DNA of 37,540 bases from VFBF01 sp964530695. Lineage in GTDB: Bacteria > Pseudomonadota > Alphaproteobacteria > Caulobacterales > Aquidulcibacteraceae. The translations under genes were made by a program, and so were the position numbers. Under the pieces are notes generated by a model that worked only from the letters and a program-made list of their open reading frames with translations, made no database searches and had not been told where the DNA came from. How positions within the stretch are numbered: the first letter of the stretch is position 1; each line of letters begins with the position of its first letter. Location of the stretch: positions 1 to 37,540 of the forward strand of contig CAZGYQ010000022.1 in NCBI GenBank assembly GCA_964530695.1, given 5' to 3'. Positions 22,508-31,377 of this stretch are shown here, piece by piece.

Positions 22508-23002
22508 ATGTTTGGCATCACCGAAAAGCTGCGCAGCGCCATTACCGCCGGCGGCCTTGTGGCCGTCACCGGCGCGCTGGCGGTCATGGGCGTGGTGTGG
22601 ATCACCTTTGCGGCCTTCACCGCGCTCTCGGCGTTCGTATCGCCAGCGATCGCCATGGTCGTCGTCGGGCTCGCGCTGATCGCGCCGCTGATTGTCGTGC
22701 TGCTGCAGAAGCGCGCCAGAGCCGCGCCCGAGCCCGTCGCGGACGCGCCGCCGGCCGGCGAAATCGCGGCGCTGGCGAAGCTCGTATCCTCGGCGCAGAC
22801 GCTCTCCGAGCGGTCTCCGCTGACGAGTTCCGCGCTGGCGCTCGGCGCCGCCTATATCGCCTCGCGCAACGCAGCCACTTCGGGACTCACGATCCAGATC
22901 ATCGCCGAGGTGATCGACCAGTGGGCGAAGGCCAAGGCCGCCGAGACCGAGCCTTCGCCGTCTCCCGCCGCCGAAACGACGACCTACGATCCGTCGATCT
23001 GA
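22508..23002 (+). CDS. Small membrane protein of unknown function
   Basis: A 164-residue protein with two predicted membrane helices (about 15-38 and 44-66) near the N terminus, a Pro/Ala linker (68-85), a helical region (85-140) and a disordered Pro/Thr tail. It resembles phage-holin-like or DUF1469-type membrane proteins in layout only; I do not recognise it. The ATG at 22508 (MFGITEKLRSAI) is preferred to an upstream start at 22457, as AAGGAC precedes it. It is inserted between sfsA and map, where these are often adjacent in alphaproteobacteria. Confidence 0.75.
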   Translation: MFGITEKLRSAITAGGLVAVTGALAVMGVVWITFAAFTALSAFVSPAIAMVVVGLALIAPLIVVLLQKRARAAPEPVADAPPAGEIAALAKLVSSAQTLSERSPLTSSALALGAAYIASRNAATSGLTIQIIAEVIDQWAKAKAAETEPSPSPAAETTTYDPSI

Positions 23003-23067
23003 CGTCGGGGCGCCGCTCGACTCGCCCCGGGACGGCGCGCAGGATGGCGACCGGGAGAAGATCGCGC

Positions 23068-23481
23068 ATGGACATGAGCGCCCACCTCAACCAGCTCCAG
23101 ACAGGGTCGCTGCCGGACTTCCTGCGGATCGAATGGACCGAGGCGCGCGAAGGGATCGTGCGCGGGCGTTTCACCGTTGAACGCCGCCACATGGCCCCGA
23201 ACGGCTATCTGCACGCCGCCAGCGTCGTGGCGCTCGCCGACAGCGCCTGCGGCTACGGCTGCCGGATCGCCTCGCCGCCCGAAGCCACCGGCTTCACCAC
23301 CATCGAGATCAAGACCAACTATCTCGGCACCACCCGCGAGGGCGTCGTCAGCTGCGATGCGCGCCTCGTTCACAGCGGGCGCATGACGCAGGTCTGGGAC
23401 GCGGTCGTGGCGTCCGAGGCGGCGGGAAAGACGATCGCGCTCTTCCGATGCACGCAGATGCTGCTCTACCCCAAGGCGTAG
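23068..23481 (+). CDS. PaaI-family hotdog thioesterase
   Basis: A 137-residue acyl-CoA thioesterase-like protein. MAPNGYLHAASVVALADSAC is the PaaI-type block with the N-G-x-x-H-G/A motif; here H-A replaces the common H-G. TIEIKTNYLGTTREG and FRCTQMLLYP complete the hotdog fold. It probably hydrolyses an aryl- or acyl-CoA; the substrate is unknown. The ATG at 23068 has GGGAGAAG at good spacing. It lies between the small membrane protein and map, all on the plus strand. Confidence 0.9.
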   Translation: MDMSAHLNQLQTGSLPDFLRIEWTEAREGIVRGRFTVERRHMAPNGYLHAASVVALADSACGYGCRIASPPEATGFTTIEIKTNYLGTTREGVVSCDARLVHSGRMTQVWDAVVASEAAGKTIALFRCTQMLLYPKA

Positions 23482-23562
23482 AGCCCGAGAGGTAGGGTTC
23501 GGGACGTGGAGGTTGGCCGCGAACCGTGGTATGCGGCGCCTTCAACCCCACACGGATGCCTG

Positions 23563-24387
23563 ATGTTCGTCGACGCCGCCACAAATGCCGCCCGCCCCAC
23601 CGCCCAGATCAAGCTGCATGGGCCAGCAGGGTTTGAAGGCATGCGCGCCGCGGGCGGCCTCGCCGCCGAATGCCTCGACATGCTCGTCCCCGAAGTGAAG
23701 GGCGGCGTGACCACCGAGCGCCTCGACACGCTGGCGCGCGAGTTCGTGATGGATCGTGGCGCGCTGCCGGCCTGCGTCTTTTACAGAGGGTATCGCCACA
23801 CGGTCTGCACCTCGCTGAACCATGTCGTCTGCCACGGCATTCCGGGACCGCGCGTGCTGCGCGACGGCGACATCCTCAACATCGACGTGACGGTCGTGGT
23901 CAACGGCTGGCACGGCGACACGAGCCGCATGTACGCCATCGGCGACGTGAAGAAGCGCGACATGCGCCTGATGGATGTGACGTACGCGGCCATGATGAAG
24001 GGCATCGAGGCGGTCCGTCCGGGCGCGACGCTGGGCGACATCGGCGCCGAGATCCAGCGGCACGCGGAAGCAGAGCGTTTCGCGATCGTGCGCGACTTCT
24101 GCGGCCACGGCCTCGGCCAAGTGTTCCACGATCCGCCGAACATCCTGCACTACGGCCGCGCGGGCGAAGGCGTCGCGTTGCGCCCCGGCAGGTTCGTCAC
24201 CATCGAGCCGATGGTGAACGCCGGGGGGACGGCCGTAAAGGTCCTCAACGACGGCTGGACCGCCGTCACCAAGGACAAGCAGCCGAGCGCGCAGTTCGAG
24301 CACGCGATAGGCGTGACCGACACCGGCGTCGAGATCTTCACCGCCTCCCCCAAGGGCCTGCACCAGCCGCACCAGACGCCCGGCTGA
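23563..24387 (+). CDS. map: Methionine aminopeptidase type I
   Basis: Removes the N-terminal Met from nascent proteins. The 274-residue product has all five metal ligands: Asp in NIDVTVVVNGWHGD, the second Asp in WHGDTSRMY, His in GHGLGQVFHDPP, Glu in FVTIEPMVN and the final Glu in QFEHAIGVT. SLNHVVCHGIP carries the substrate His. I take the ATG at 23563 (MFVDAATNA). A GTG at 23506 would add 19 residues without family support. In many alphaproteobacteria map is directly followed by radC, as here. Confidence 0.95.
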   Translation: MFVDAATNAARPTAQIKLHGPAGFEGMRAAGGLAAECLDMLVPEVKGGVTTERLDTLAREFVMDRGALPACVFYRGYRHTVCTSLNHVVCHGIPGPRVLRDGDILNIDVTVVVNGWHGDTSRMYAIGDVKKRDMRLMDVTYAAMMKGIEAVRPGATLGDIGAEIQRHAEAERFAIVRDFCGHGLGQVFHDPPNILHYGRAGEGVALRPGRFVTIEPMVNAGGTAVKVLNDGWTAVTKDKQPSAQFEHAIGVTDTGVEIFTASPKGLHQPHQTPG

Positions 24388-24391
24388 CACT

Positions 24392-25159
24392 ATGGCTTCG
24401 GGCGGGGGAAAGAAGCCGAAGCAGGTTGAGGATGCGGGCGCGCTGTTTGCTTCGTTCGACACGAAGACAGAGGCGACGACCGATCCTGCGCCGCACTATC
24501 ACGAGCATCGCACACGCCTGCGCAAACGCTTCGAAGATACCGGCGCCGACGCGCTCGCCGACTACGAATTGCTGGAGCTGCTGCTCTTCCGCGTCATCCC
24601 GCGCCGCGACACCAAGCCCCTCGCCAAGGCGCTGATCGCGCGCTTCGGGGATTTCGCCGCCGTGCTCGCGGCCGATCCGCGGCGGCTCGTGGAGGTCGAA
24701 GGCTGCGGGCCCTCGGTGGCGCAGGAACTGAAAACGCTGCAGGCCGCCGTCGAGCGCGCCGCGCGCGTGGAGGCCAAACGCAAACCCGTCGTGGGCTCAT
24801 GGACCAAGCTCGTCGATTACTGCCGCGTGACGCTGCAGCACGAAACGCACGAGCAGTTCCGCGTGCTGTTTCTCGACGTCAAGAACCAGATTCTCGCCGA
24901 TGAAGTTCTTGGCGAAGGCACGATCGACCACGCGCCGGTCTATCCGCGCGAAGTGGTGCGGCGGGCGCTCGAACTGCGCGCGGCGTCGATGATCCTCGTG
25001 CACAACCATCCCAGCGGCGATCCGACCCCCTCGCGCGCCGACGCCGAGATCACCCGGGAAATCGTCGCGGCCGCAGACACGCTCGGCGTGAAGGTGCACG
25101 ACCATCTCGTGATCGGCCGCCACGGCGCAGCGAGCTTGCGGCAACTGGGAATGATGTAG
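24392..25159 (+). CDS. radC: RadC/MPN-domain DNA repair-associated protein
   Basis: A 255-residue JAMM-fold protein. The N-terminal helix-hairpin-helix part includes LEVEGCGPSVAQELK-type VEVEGCGPSVAQELK (100-114). The MPN core has the metal motif H204-x-H206-x7-S214-x2-D217 in ILVHNHPSGDPTPSRADAE. The family was named for a repair role that was later disputed; the biochemical activity is not settled. A charged, low-complexity N-terminal extension precedes YHEHRTRLRKRF. It lies 4 bp downstream of map (probably cotranscribed) and ends 5 bp from the convergent PLP lyase. Confidence 0.94.
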   Translation: MASGGGKKPKQVEDAGALFASFDTKTEATTDPAPHYHEHRTRLRKRFEDTGADALADYELLELLLFRVIPRRDTKPLAKALIARFGDFAAVLAADPRRLVEVEGCGPSVAQELKTLQAAVERAARVEAKRKPVVGSWTKLVDYCRVTLQHETHEQFRVLFLDVKNQILADEVLGEGTIDHAPVYPREVVRRALELRAASMILVHNHPSGDPTPSRADAEITREIVAAADTLGVKVHDHLVIGRHGAASLRQLGMM

Positions 25160-25164
25160 CCCGC

Positions 25165-26394
25165 CTAGCCGCCGTAGCGCGCCGGCGCAGCGGCCTCGCT
25201 CGCGCCGCGCGCGCCATCGGTCGCCGCCGCGAGGTCCGCAAGATAGGCGTCCGCCACATCAGCGTGCACCGGCGACAGCATGAGATGGAGCCCCTTCGGG
25301 TCCGTGATGGCGCTGGTCACCCAGCCGCGCTCGAACATGCCTTTCAGCACCGCGAAACAATCGATGTCGGCGCGGGTGAACGCCACGATGCCAAGCACCG
25401 GTGTCCCGACCACCTCGTAACCCTGCGCGCGCACGCCCGCCTCGATCCGCGCCCGCGTCTCCTGCACGAGGGCGTGGCGCGCGCGATACCCCGCGACGCC
25501 CAGATAGTTCATCACCGCCCACGCCGCAGCGATCGCGCCCCCGGGACGGGTGCCCGCCAGCGTGGGCGTGACCATCTTGCCGGCCGGCCAGGCGTCGACC
25601 TCGAAGATCATGTGCTTTCGCAGGGCCTCGGTGCGGAAGAAAACGGTCGAGGCGCCCTTTGCGCAGTAGCCGTACTTGTGAAGATCCGCCGACATTGACG
25701 AGACGCCCGCAACCTCAAAGTCAAATGGCGGCACGGCGGCGCCGTTCATCCGCGCAAACGGCGCGAAGTAGCCTCCCACGCAGGCGTCCACATGCAGCCA
25801 CAGGTCCCCTGATTCCGCGAGCCGCCCGAGCGCCTCGATGGGATCGACAAGGCCATAGGGAAAGCACGGCGCCGAACCGACGATCATCATCGTCTGCGCG
25901 TCGACGGCGGCGGCCATCGCCTCCGGATCGGCGAGGTAATCCTTGAGCGGCGTGCGCCGGACCTCGATTTCCATCAACGCGCACGCCTTGTCGAACGCCG
26001 GGTGCGCGGAGCGGGGCAGCACGAGATTGAAGCGTCCGGTCTTCCCGCGCGCCCGCGCAAAATCGCGCGCAGCCTTCACCGCCATGAGGATGGAATCGGT
26101 GCCGCCGCCAGTCATGTTTCCCGCGGCGCCGTCGGGCGCATGCAGCAACCCAAGCCCAAAGCCGACGACTTCCCGCTCCATGCGCGCCAGCGAGGGAAAG
26201 GCCGCCGGACCAAGTCCGTTTTCCGAGGCGAACCGCGCGTAGGCCTCCTTCTGCACGCGCTCGACATCCGCGCCGGCGTTGAACACATAGACAGCCGCAC
26301 GGCCATCGCGCCACTTCACGTCGCGCGCCGACATGTCGTCCATGCGCACCAGAAGGCTATCCCAGCTTTCGCCGGCTTCGGGGAGGGAGGACAT
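25165..26394 (-). CDS. PLP-dependent lyase/decarboxylase (sphingosine-1-phosphate lyase-like)
   Basis: A 409-residue fold-type I PLP enzyme of the group II decarboxylase/S1P-lyase family. The Schiff-base Lys240 lies in SSMSADLHKYGYCAKGAS, the cofactor Asp203 in LHVDACVGGYFAP, and the phosphate-binding part in GNMTGGGTDSILMA (92-105). The SADLHKYGYxxKG pattern is nearer to sphingosine-phosphate lyase than to glutamate decarboxylase. The reaction (C-C lyase of a phosphorylated long-chain amino alcohol, or amino acid decarboxylation) cannot be decided. It is downstream of two tandem regulators on the same strand (67-bp gap). Confidence 0.88.
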   Translation of the reverse strand: MSSLPEAGESWDSLLVRMDDMSARDVKWRDGRAAVYVFNAGADVERVQKEAYARFASENGLGPAAFPSLARMEREVVGFGLGLLHAPDGAAGNMTGGGTDSILMAVKAARDFARARGKTGRFNLVLPRSAHPAFDKACALMEIEVRRTPLKDYLADPEAMAAAVDAQTMMIVGSAPCFPYGLVDPIEALGRLAESGDLWLHVDACVGGYFAPFARMNGAAVPPFDFEVAGVSSMSADLHKYGYCAKGASTVFFRTEALRKHMIFEVDAWPAGKMVTPTLAGTRPGGAIAAAWAVMNYLGVAGYRARHALVQETRARIEAGVRAQGYEVVGTPVLGIVAFTRADIDCFAVLKGMFERGWVTSAITDPKGLHLMLSPVHADVADAYLADLAAATDGARGASEAAAPARYGG

Positions 26395-26461
26395 TGGCGA
26401 GCGACCTTCAGAAACGACCCTGCAAGGGTGACCCCGATGACCGCCGCCGACAAGCCTCGCG

Positions 26462-26926
26462 TTATCGCACGCCGTAGGACGCGACGAGCTTCAGGTATTT
26501 CAGCACGGCGGCGTGGCCATTCTCAAGCGCTCTGCGGGTGACGGGATCATCGAGCCGCGGCACGGCGCGCACAGCGTCTTCCGCGTCGGCGACCAGGTGT
26601 CCCGCCTCAATGAGATGGGCAACCTTGCGGCGCACCGTTTCGCGCGCGAGGCCGGTCTTTTCCGCGATCATGCGCCGCGATATGGAACCGCGGACTTCGT
26701 CCGGCGGCGCGCGCACAGCCAGCACCGGCGACGCCGGACCGGCTTTCTCCATGAACGGTCGCATCGTCGCTTCGTTCACACAGATCATGATCAGGGCGCA
26801 GTCCAGGTCGTCGCCCCAGATCTCGCGGGCGAAGAACATCAGGTCGAACAAGAGTTCGGCGAGCCCGAAGGCGATCGGACGTATCCTGCGATCGATTTCA
26901 GCGACTTCGATTGCGTCCCGGGTCAT
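26462..26926 (-). CDS. Winged-helix regulator, second gene of a tandem pair
   Basis: A 154-residue paralogue of the gene just upstream. The N-terminal half is helical (RPIAFGLAELLFDLMFFAREIWGDD). The helix-turn-helix is SISRRMIAEKTGLARETVRRKV (about 83-104), where R-R-M-I-A-x-K-T-G-L-x-R-E-T-V-R-R-K is shared almost exactly with the partner. The C-terminal part probably makes the wing. Transcription factor is inferred from the HTH; target and signal are unknown. The start at 26926 aligns with the partner; an ATG at 26968 is an alternative with GGTGAG upstream. It lies before the PLP lyase. Confidence 0.8.
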   Translation of the reverse strand: MTRDAIEVAEIDRRIRPIAFGLAELLFDLMFFAREIWGDDLDCALIMICVNEATMRPFMEKAGPASPVLAVRAPPDEVRGSISRRMIAEKTGLARETVRRKVAHLIEAGHLVADAEDAVRAVPRLDDPVTRRALENGHAAVLKYLKLVASYGVR

Positions 26927-26977
26927 CTGTCCATCCCGCTGTCCGTCAGCCCCGCCGCCCGACTGCATCGCCAATGC

Positions 26978-27427
26978 TCACCGTTCGACGCCAAGGGACC
27001 TGACGGTCGCCACATACCTCATGATAGCATCGTGCGCAGACGCCAGGATCGCCTGCGTCTCAGGTTCGTGCAGGCGCGGCGTCGCCCTGACGGCGCCGGC
27101 GCCATCGATGTAGAGCAGGCCTTGCTCGATCAGCGCGGCTACCTTGCGGCGCACTGTCTCGCGCGGGAGTCCCGTCTTGTCGGCGATCATGCGCCGCGAA
27201 ATGGCCCCGCGGACATCTTCGGGCAAAATCGGCTGGCGCAGGATCGACGCGTCCAGACCCGGGCCGGCCATGAAGGTCTGCATCGTCGCGTTTGTGACGC
27301 AGACCATGATGAGCGCGGCGTCGAGGTCATCCCCGAAGAGCGCGCGCGCCGACGCCACCATGTCGCGCATCAGCCCGACCATGCCGAAGGCCAGCGGCCG
27401 GACATATTCGGGAATTTGATCGGTCAT
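26978..27427 (-). CDS. Winged-helix regulator, first gene of a tandem pair
   Basis: A 149-residue protein with an N-terminal helical region (RPLAFGMVGLMRDMVASARA) and the HTH AISRRMIADKTGLPRETVRRKV. It matches its neighbour along the entire length, so the pair arose by tandem duplication. The ATG at 27427 has GAGG seven bases upstream; a TTG at 27439 reads in frame but would put that GAGG inside the gene. A perfect TATAAT on the minus strand (27476-27471) lies about 45 bp upstream and may be its -10 box. The divergent MFS gene shares the 236-bp gap. Confidence 0.82.
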   Translation of the reverse strand: MTDQIPEYVRPLAFGMVGLMRDMVASARALFGDDLDAALIMVCVTNATMQTFMAGPGLDASILRQPILPEDVRGAISRRMIADKTGLPRETVRRKVAALIEQGLLYIDGAGAVRATPRLHEPETQAILASAHDAIMRYVATVRSLGVER

Positions 27428-27470
27428 GGATCGCCTCAAATCCCACGGTGCGGGGCAAGCTACGACAAAA

Positions 27471-27476
27471 ATTATA
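27471..27476 (-). promoter_or_regulatory. Candidate -10 box (TATAAT) for the tandem regulators
   Basis: An AT-rich island, CAAAAATTATATTTC, stands out in otherwise GC-rich DNA between the regulator pair and the divergent MFS gene. Read on the minus strand it contains TATAAT about 45 bp from the regulator start. No convincing -35 box lies 16-18 bp further upstream (27492-27500 is GC-rich). The island could equally be a regulator-binding site. Confidence 0.35.
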
Positions 27477-27663
27477 TTTCAGACCCGGATAGACCCCGCG
27501 CCATGACCCAAATCAACGAGCCGCGCCCGTAGACGCGACCCAAATCCGGCCGCCGCCCCCCCCCGGCAAGGAGGCTGCCCCCGCCGGTCTTGCCACCCGA
27601 AGCCCGCCCCTTACTGTGCTGGCTCGACAGTGAGGACCGGGACGCCCGGCCGAGGGAGACCCC

Positions 27664-29022
27664 ATGGCGGACAGCACGCAGACGGCGCCGGGATCGTCCT
27701 TCGCCGGATACGGAACCAAGCCCTACAGGGCCTTCGTTCTGGGCATGTTGTTGCTGGTCTACACGTTCAACTTCATCGACCGGGTGGCGATCGATATCCT
27801 GCAAGAACCCATCAAGAAGGAGTTCGGCCTTCTCGATTCCCAGCTGGGCCTGCTCAAGGGGCTCGCCTTCGCCCTGCTCTACACGCTGATCGGCATCCCG
27901 CTCGCGCGCCTCGCGGAGCGCGCCAACCGTGTCACCATCCTCTCCGCGTGCGTCGGCCTCTGGAGCCTGTTCACGGCGCTATGCGGGGTCGCGGCCAATT
28001 TCACCCAGCTGGTCGCAGCCCGCGTCGGCGTCGGCATCGGCGAAGCAGGCTGCACGCCGCCTGCGCAATCGATCATCGCCGACTACTTTCCCTCGGACCG
28101 CCGTGCGACGGCGTTGTCGATCTACTCGATGGGAATCCACTTCGGGGCGATGATCGCGGCCATCGGCGGCGCATGGATCGCCACCCAGTACGGGTGGCGC
28201 GTCACCTTCCTGGCGCTGGGCGTGCCCGGAATAGCCCTCGCGATCATCGTCAAGCTGGTCGTGCGCGAACCGCCGCGAAGCGTTTCGGCGGCTGTGCAGT
28301 CGCCGAGCTTTGCAGCGACCCTGAAGGCGCTCGCGAGCAAGCCCGCGTTCTGGCACATGGCCCTCGGCGGCGCGATCACGTCTTTCGTCGGCTACGGCGT
28401 CGGCGGCTTCAACATTCCGTTCCTGATGCGCGTCCACGGCCTGTCGCTGCTGCAGGCGTCAATGACGACGGGCGTGCTGCTCGGCTCGTTCGCCGCGCTC
28501 GGCACGTTTCTCAGCGGGTTTCTCGCCGACCGGATGTCCAAGCGCCACCCAACGGCGCTGGCATGGCTGCCTGCCGCTGGACTTCTGGTCGCTACGCCGC
28601 TCTATCTCGGCGCGTACCTGATGCCGACGCTGCCGCTCATGCTGATCCCGGTGATGATCGGCGTCATCGGCCACTATTTCTATCTCGGCCCGATGTACAC
28701 GGTCGCTTCAAGCGTCGTCGCGCCGAACATGCGCGCCACGACCGTCGCCATCCTGCTCTTCGTGGTGAACCTGATCGGCTATGCGCTCGGGCCGCCGTTC
28801 GTCGGCGCGGTGAGCGACATGATGGCCAACGGGGCGCTGGCCGCGCAAAACCTCACGGTCGAAATCTGTCGCCATCCGGGCGCCGATCAGGCCGTCGCGT
28901 GCGCCGCGGGGCAGGCGAAGGGCCTGCAGTACGCGATGATGATCGGCGTATGCTTCTTCGTCTGGGCGGCGATCCATTTCCTGATGGTCGGCCGCACGCT
29001 GAAGCGCGACACGGTCAGCTAG
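27664..29022 (+). CDS. MFS transporter (spinster-like)
   Basis: A 452-residue major facilitator with 12 predicted membrane helices. Helix 1 is FVLGMLLLVYTFNFIDRVAIDIL, and the loop 2-3 motif IGIPLARLAERANR is MFS motif A. VAARVGVGIGEAGCTPPAQSIIADYFP is the segment typical of the spinster/hexuronate-like group. The substrate is unknown; relatives move organic anions or, in eukaryotes, sphingolipids. GAGGGAGA lies ahead of the ATG. The gene is divergent from the tandem regulators and ends 3 bp from the convergent repeat-protein gene. Confidence 0.92.
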   Translation: MADSTQTAPGSSFAGYGTKPYRAFVLGMLLLVYTFNFIDRVAIDILQEPIKKEFGLLDSQLGLLKGLAFALLYTLIGIPLARLAERANRVTILSACVGLWSLFTALCGVAANFTQLVAARVGVGIGEAGCTPPAQSIIADYFPSDRRATALSIYSMGIHFGAMIAAIGGAWIATQYGWRVTFLALGVPGIALAIIVKLVVREPPRSVSAAVQSPSFAATLKALASKPAFWHMALGGAITSFVGYGVGGFNIPFLMRVHGLSLLQASMTTGVLLGSFAALGTFLSGFLADRMSKRHPTALAWLPAAGLLVATPLYLGAYLMPTLPLMLIPVMIGVIGHYFYLGPMYTVASSVVAPNMRATTVAILLFVVNLIGYALGPPFVGAVSDMMANGALAAQNLTVEICRHPGADQAVACAAGQAKGLQYAMMIGVCFFVWAAIHFLMVGRTLKRDTVS

Positions 29023-29025
29023 CGC

Positions 29026-29949
29026 TTACTGCGACGACACGCCAAGCGCCTGAACCGTCTCCATCGTGAGATAGCCGGTGGCGAGGTTGTTCGCGCGCTG
29101 GAAGCGTTCCATCGACGCAAGCGTCGCCGGGCCGAACACGCCGTCCGTCGCGGTCGCGTAGCCGCGCGCGTTGAGCGCACGCTGCACCTGGGCGATCTTG
29201 GCGCGCGAGGCGTTGGTGTCGCAAAGCACTTCGCGCCACTCGGCGCGCTGCGGACTGACGACCCGGCGCAGCGTCTCCTTGCGCGTCACCGCAGGCACCG
29301 GCACCGGCTCCTCGCGCGCGGGCTCCAGCACGCGGCGCTCCTTCACGGTCTGGTAGCGCGCCGGGATCTGGCGTTCCTCGACCCTTGCCGGCGCCATCAG
29401 TTCCTGACGCGCGCCGGTGCGCGTCACCGCCGGGATCGTGCGCATGCGTACGGACTCCGCGGCGACCATCCTGCGGCGCTGGATCTGGGCGTACTCCGCT
29501 GGCACCTCGACGCGGCACAGGAGATCGCCCTGTCCCGACTGCGCGCGTCCATAGAGGCCGGTTCCCGGTTTCCAGGTGACATAGGCGGGACGCACCATGA
29601 CGCGCTCGGTGTAAGTCTCCCAGCGTGCGGGCACGGTCACCGGCTCCTGCCGCTCCGGCTCCACCAACACCGTCTCGCGCACGGTGCGGTAGACGCCGGG
29701 GATCACCACCTGCTCGGTGCGCGCCGGCTCGACGAGCACCTGCGCATCGACCATCTCGTAGCGCGCCGGGATGGTCCGGGAGCTCATGTATTCGGGCTGC
29801 ACGATGCTCTCTTCCGTGTAGGTCTCGTAGACCGCCGGGATCGTCACGCGGGCGAAGCACTGGCCGGGGCGCGCGACCGGAAGGTCCTGCGCCGTCGCCG
29901 CGAAGGGCGCGGCCAGCACCACGCCCGCCAGAAAAAGAACCCGCACCAT
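29026..29949 (-). CDS. Secreted repeat protein with C-terminal peptidoglycan-binding domain
   Basis: A 307-residue exported protein. The signal peptide is MVRVLFLAGVVLAAPFAATA (1-20). About eight degenerate units of 22-26 residues follow (30-245), each with a T/V-x-P-A-x-Y/W-x-T core and a later V/L-x-x-P-A/E-R step, for example IPAVYETYTEESIVQPEY, IPARYEMVDAQVLVEPAR and VPARWETYTERVMVRPAY. A PG_binding_1-type domain ends the protein (AQVQRALNARGYATATDGVFG, then ATLASMERFQRANN). The start at 29949 has GGAG; the longer TTG reading is unlikely. The unit is probably a beta-hairpin repeat. Function unknown, possibly structural and wall-bound. Confidence 0.8.
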   Translation of the reverse strand: MVRVLFLAGVVLAAPFAATAQDLPVARPGQCFARVTIPAVYETYTEESIVQPEYMSSRTIPARYEMVDAQVLVEPARTEQVVIPGVYRTVRETVLVEPERQEPVTVPARWETYTERVMVRPAYVTWKPGTGLYGRAQSGQGDLLCRVEVPAEYAQIQRRRMVAAESVRMRTIPAVTRTGARQELMAPARVEERQIPARYQTVKERRVLEPAREEPVPVPAVTRKETLRRVVSPQRAEWREVLCDTNASRAKIAQVQRALNARGYATATDGVFGPATLASMERFQRANNLATGYLTMETVQALGVSSQ

Positions 29950-30069
29950 GATCCGCTCCAAACATTCCGCCGGTTAACCTTCTCCCATTTTCCGCAGGCG
30001 TGCCACAACGTCCCCCGCCGGAGGCGCCCGCTTCGCGGCTTTTCCCCAATCGTGCTACGGGCTGGCCCC

Positions 30070-31377
30070 ATGATTCCTCGCTATTCCCGCCCTGACATGA
30101 CGGCTCTCTGGAGCCCCGAAACCCGCTTCGCCATCTGGCTCGACATCGAGGCGGCCGCCATGGACGCCATGGCCGAACTCGGCACGATCCCGAAGTCCGC
30201 CGCGGCGGCCTATCGCGACAGGGGCGCCTTCGAGGTCGAGCGCATCGACGCCATCGAGCGCGAGGTGAAGCACGATGTCATCGCCTTCCTGACGAACGTC
30301 GCCGAACACGTAGGCGAGGACGCCCGCTTCGCGCACCAGGGCATGACCTCTTCCGACGTGCTCGACACCTGTCTTGCGGTGCAGCTCGCCCGCGCGAGCG
30401 ATGTCCTGCTTGCCGGCATCGACCGCGTGCTCGCGGCGCTGAAGAAGCGCGCGCACGAATTCAAGATGACGCCGCGCATCGGCCGCAGCCACGGCATCCA
30501 TGCGGAACCCACGACGTTCGGCCTGATGCTCGCCGGCGCCTACGCCGAGTTCGCGCGCAATCGTGAGCGGCTCGCGGCGGCGCGCGCCGAGATCGCCACC
30601 TGCGCCATCTCCGGGCCCGTCGGCACGTTCGCCACCGTCGATCCGCGCGTGGAAGCGCATGTGGCGAAGGCGTTGGGCCTCGCGGTCGAACCCATTTCCA
30701 CGCAGGTGATCCCGCGCGATCGCCACGCGGCGTATTTCGCCGCGCTTGGCGTGATCGCCTCAAGCATCGAGCGCATCGCCACTGAAATTCGCCACCTGCA
30801 ACGCACCGAAGTGCTCGAAGCCGAAGAGTTCTTCTCCGAAGGGCAGAAGGGTTCCTCGGCGATGCCGCACAAGCGCAACCCCGTGCTGACGGAAAACCTC
30901 TGCGGGCTCGCGCGTCTGGTGCGCTCCGCTGTCGCGCCCGCGATGGAGAACGTGGCGCTCTGGCACGAACGCGACATCTCGCATTCGAGCGTCGAGCGCG
31001 GCATCGGGCCGGACGCGACGATCCATCTCGACTTCGCGCTGCATCGCCTCGCGGACGTGATCGAGAAACTTGTCGTCTATCCGGAGAACATGGCGCGCAA
31101 TCTGGCGCTGCTGGGCGGCCTGCATAATTCGCAGCGCGTGATGCTGGCGCTGACGCAGGCCGGCGTGGCGCGCGAGGACGCCTACCGGATCGTGCAGCGC
31201 AACGCGATGGCGGTGTGGAAGTCGCCGCCGCCGCGCGCGGCGGACTCGCTCATCTCGCGCCTCAAGGCCGATGCGGACGTGACGTCGAAGCTCGACGCGA
31301 AGGCGATCGACGCCTGCTTCGACGACGCGCACCACTTCCGCAATGTCGATGTCATCTTCGCGCGAGTCTTCGGGTGA
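30070..31377 (+). CDS. purB: Adenylosuccinate lyase
   Basis: Acts twice in purine synthesis: SAICAR to AICAR plus fumarate, and adenylosuccinate to AMP. The 435-residue protein belongs to the fumarase/aspartase superfamily. The catalytic Ser loop GQKGSSAMPHKRNP lies at about 258-271. TSSDVLDTCLA and GRSHGIHAEPTTFG are the other two conserved regions. The ATG is at 30070 (MIPRYSRPDMTALWS). Its TGA overlaps the GTG start of the thioredoxin-like gene. It opens the pur gene block of the window. Confidence 0.97.
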   Translation: MIPRYSRPDMTALWSPETRFAIWLDIEAAAMDAMAELGTIPKSAAAAYRDRGAFEVERIDAIEREVKHDVIAFLTNVAEHVGEDARFAHQGMTSSDVLDTCLAVQLARASDVLLAGIDRVLAALKKRAHEFKMTPRIGRSHGIHAEPTTFGLMLAGAYAEFARNRERLAAARAEIATCAISGPVGTFATVDPRVEAHVAKALGLAVEPISTQVIPRDRHAAYFAALGVIASSIERIATEIRHLQRTEVLEAEEFFSEGQKGSSAMPHKRNPVLTENLCGLARLVRSAVAPAMENVALWHERDISHSSVERGIGPDATIHLDFALHRLADVIEKLVVYPENMARNLALLGGLHNSQRVMLALTQAGVAREDAYRIVQRNAMAVWKSPPPRAADSLISRLKADADVTSKLDAKAIDACFDDAHHFRNVDVIFARVFG

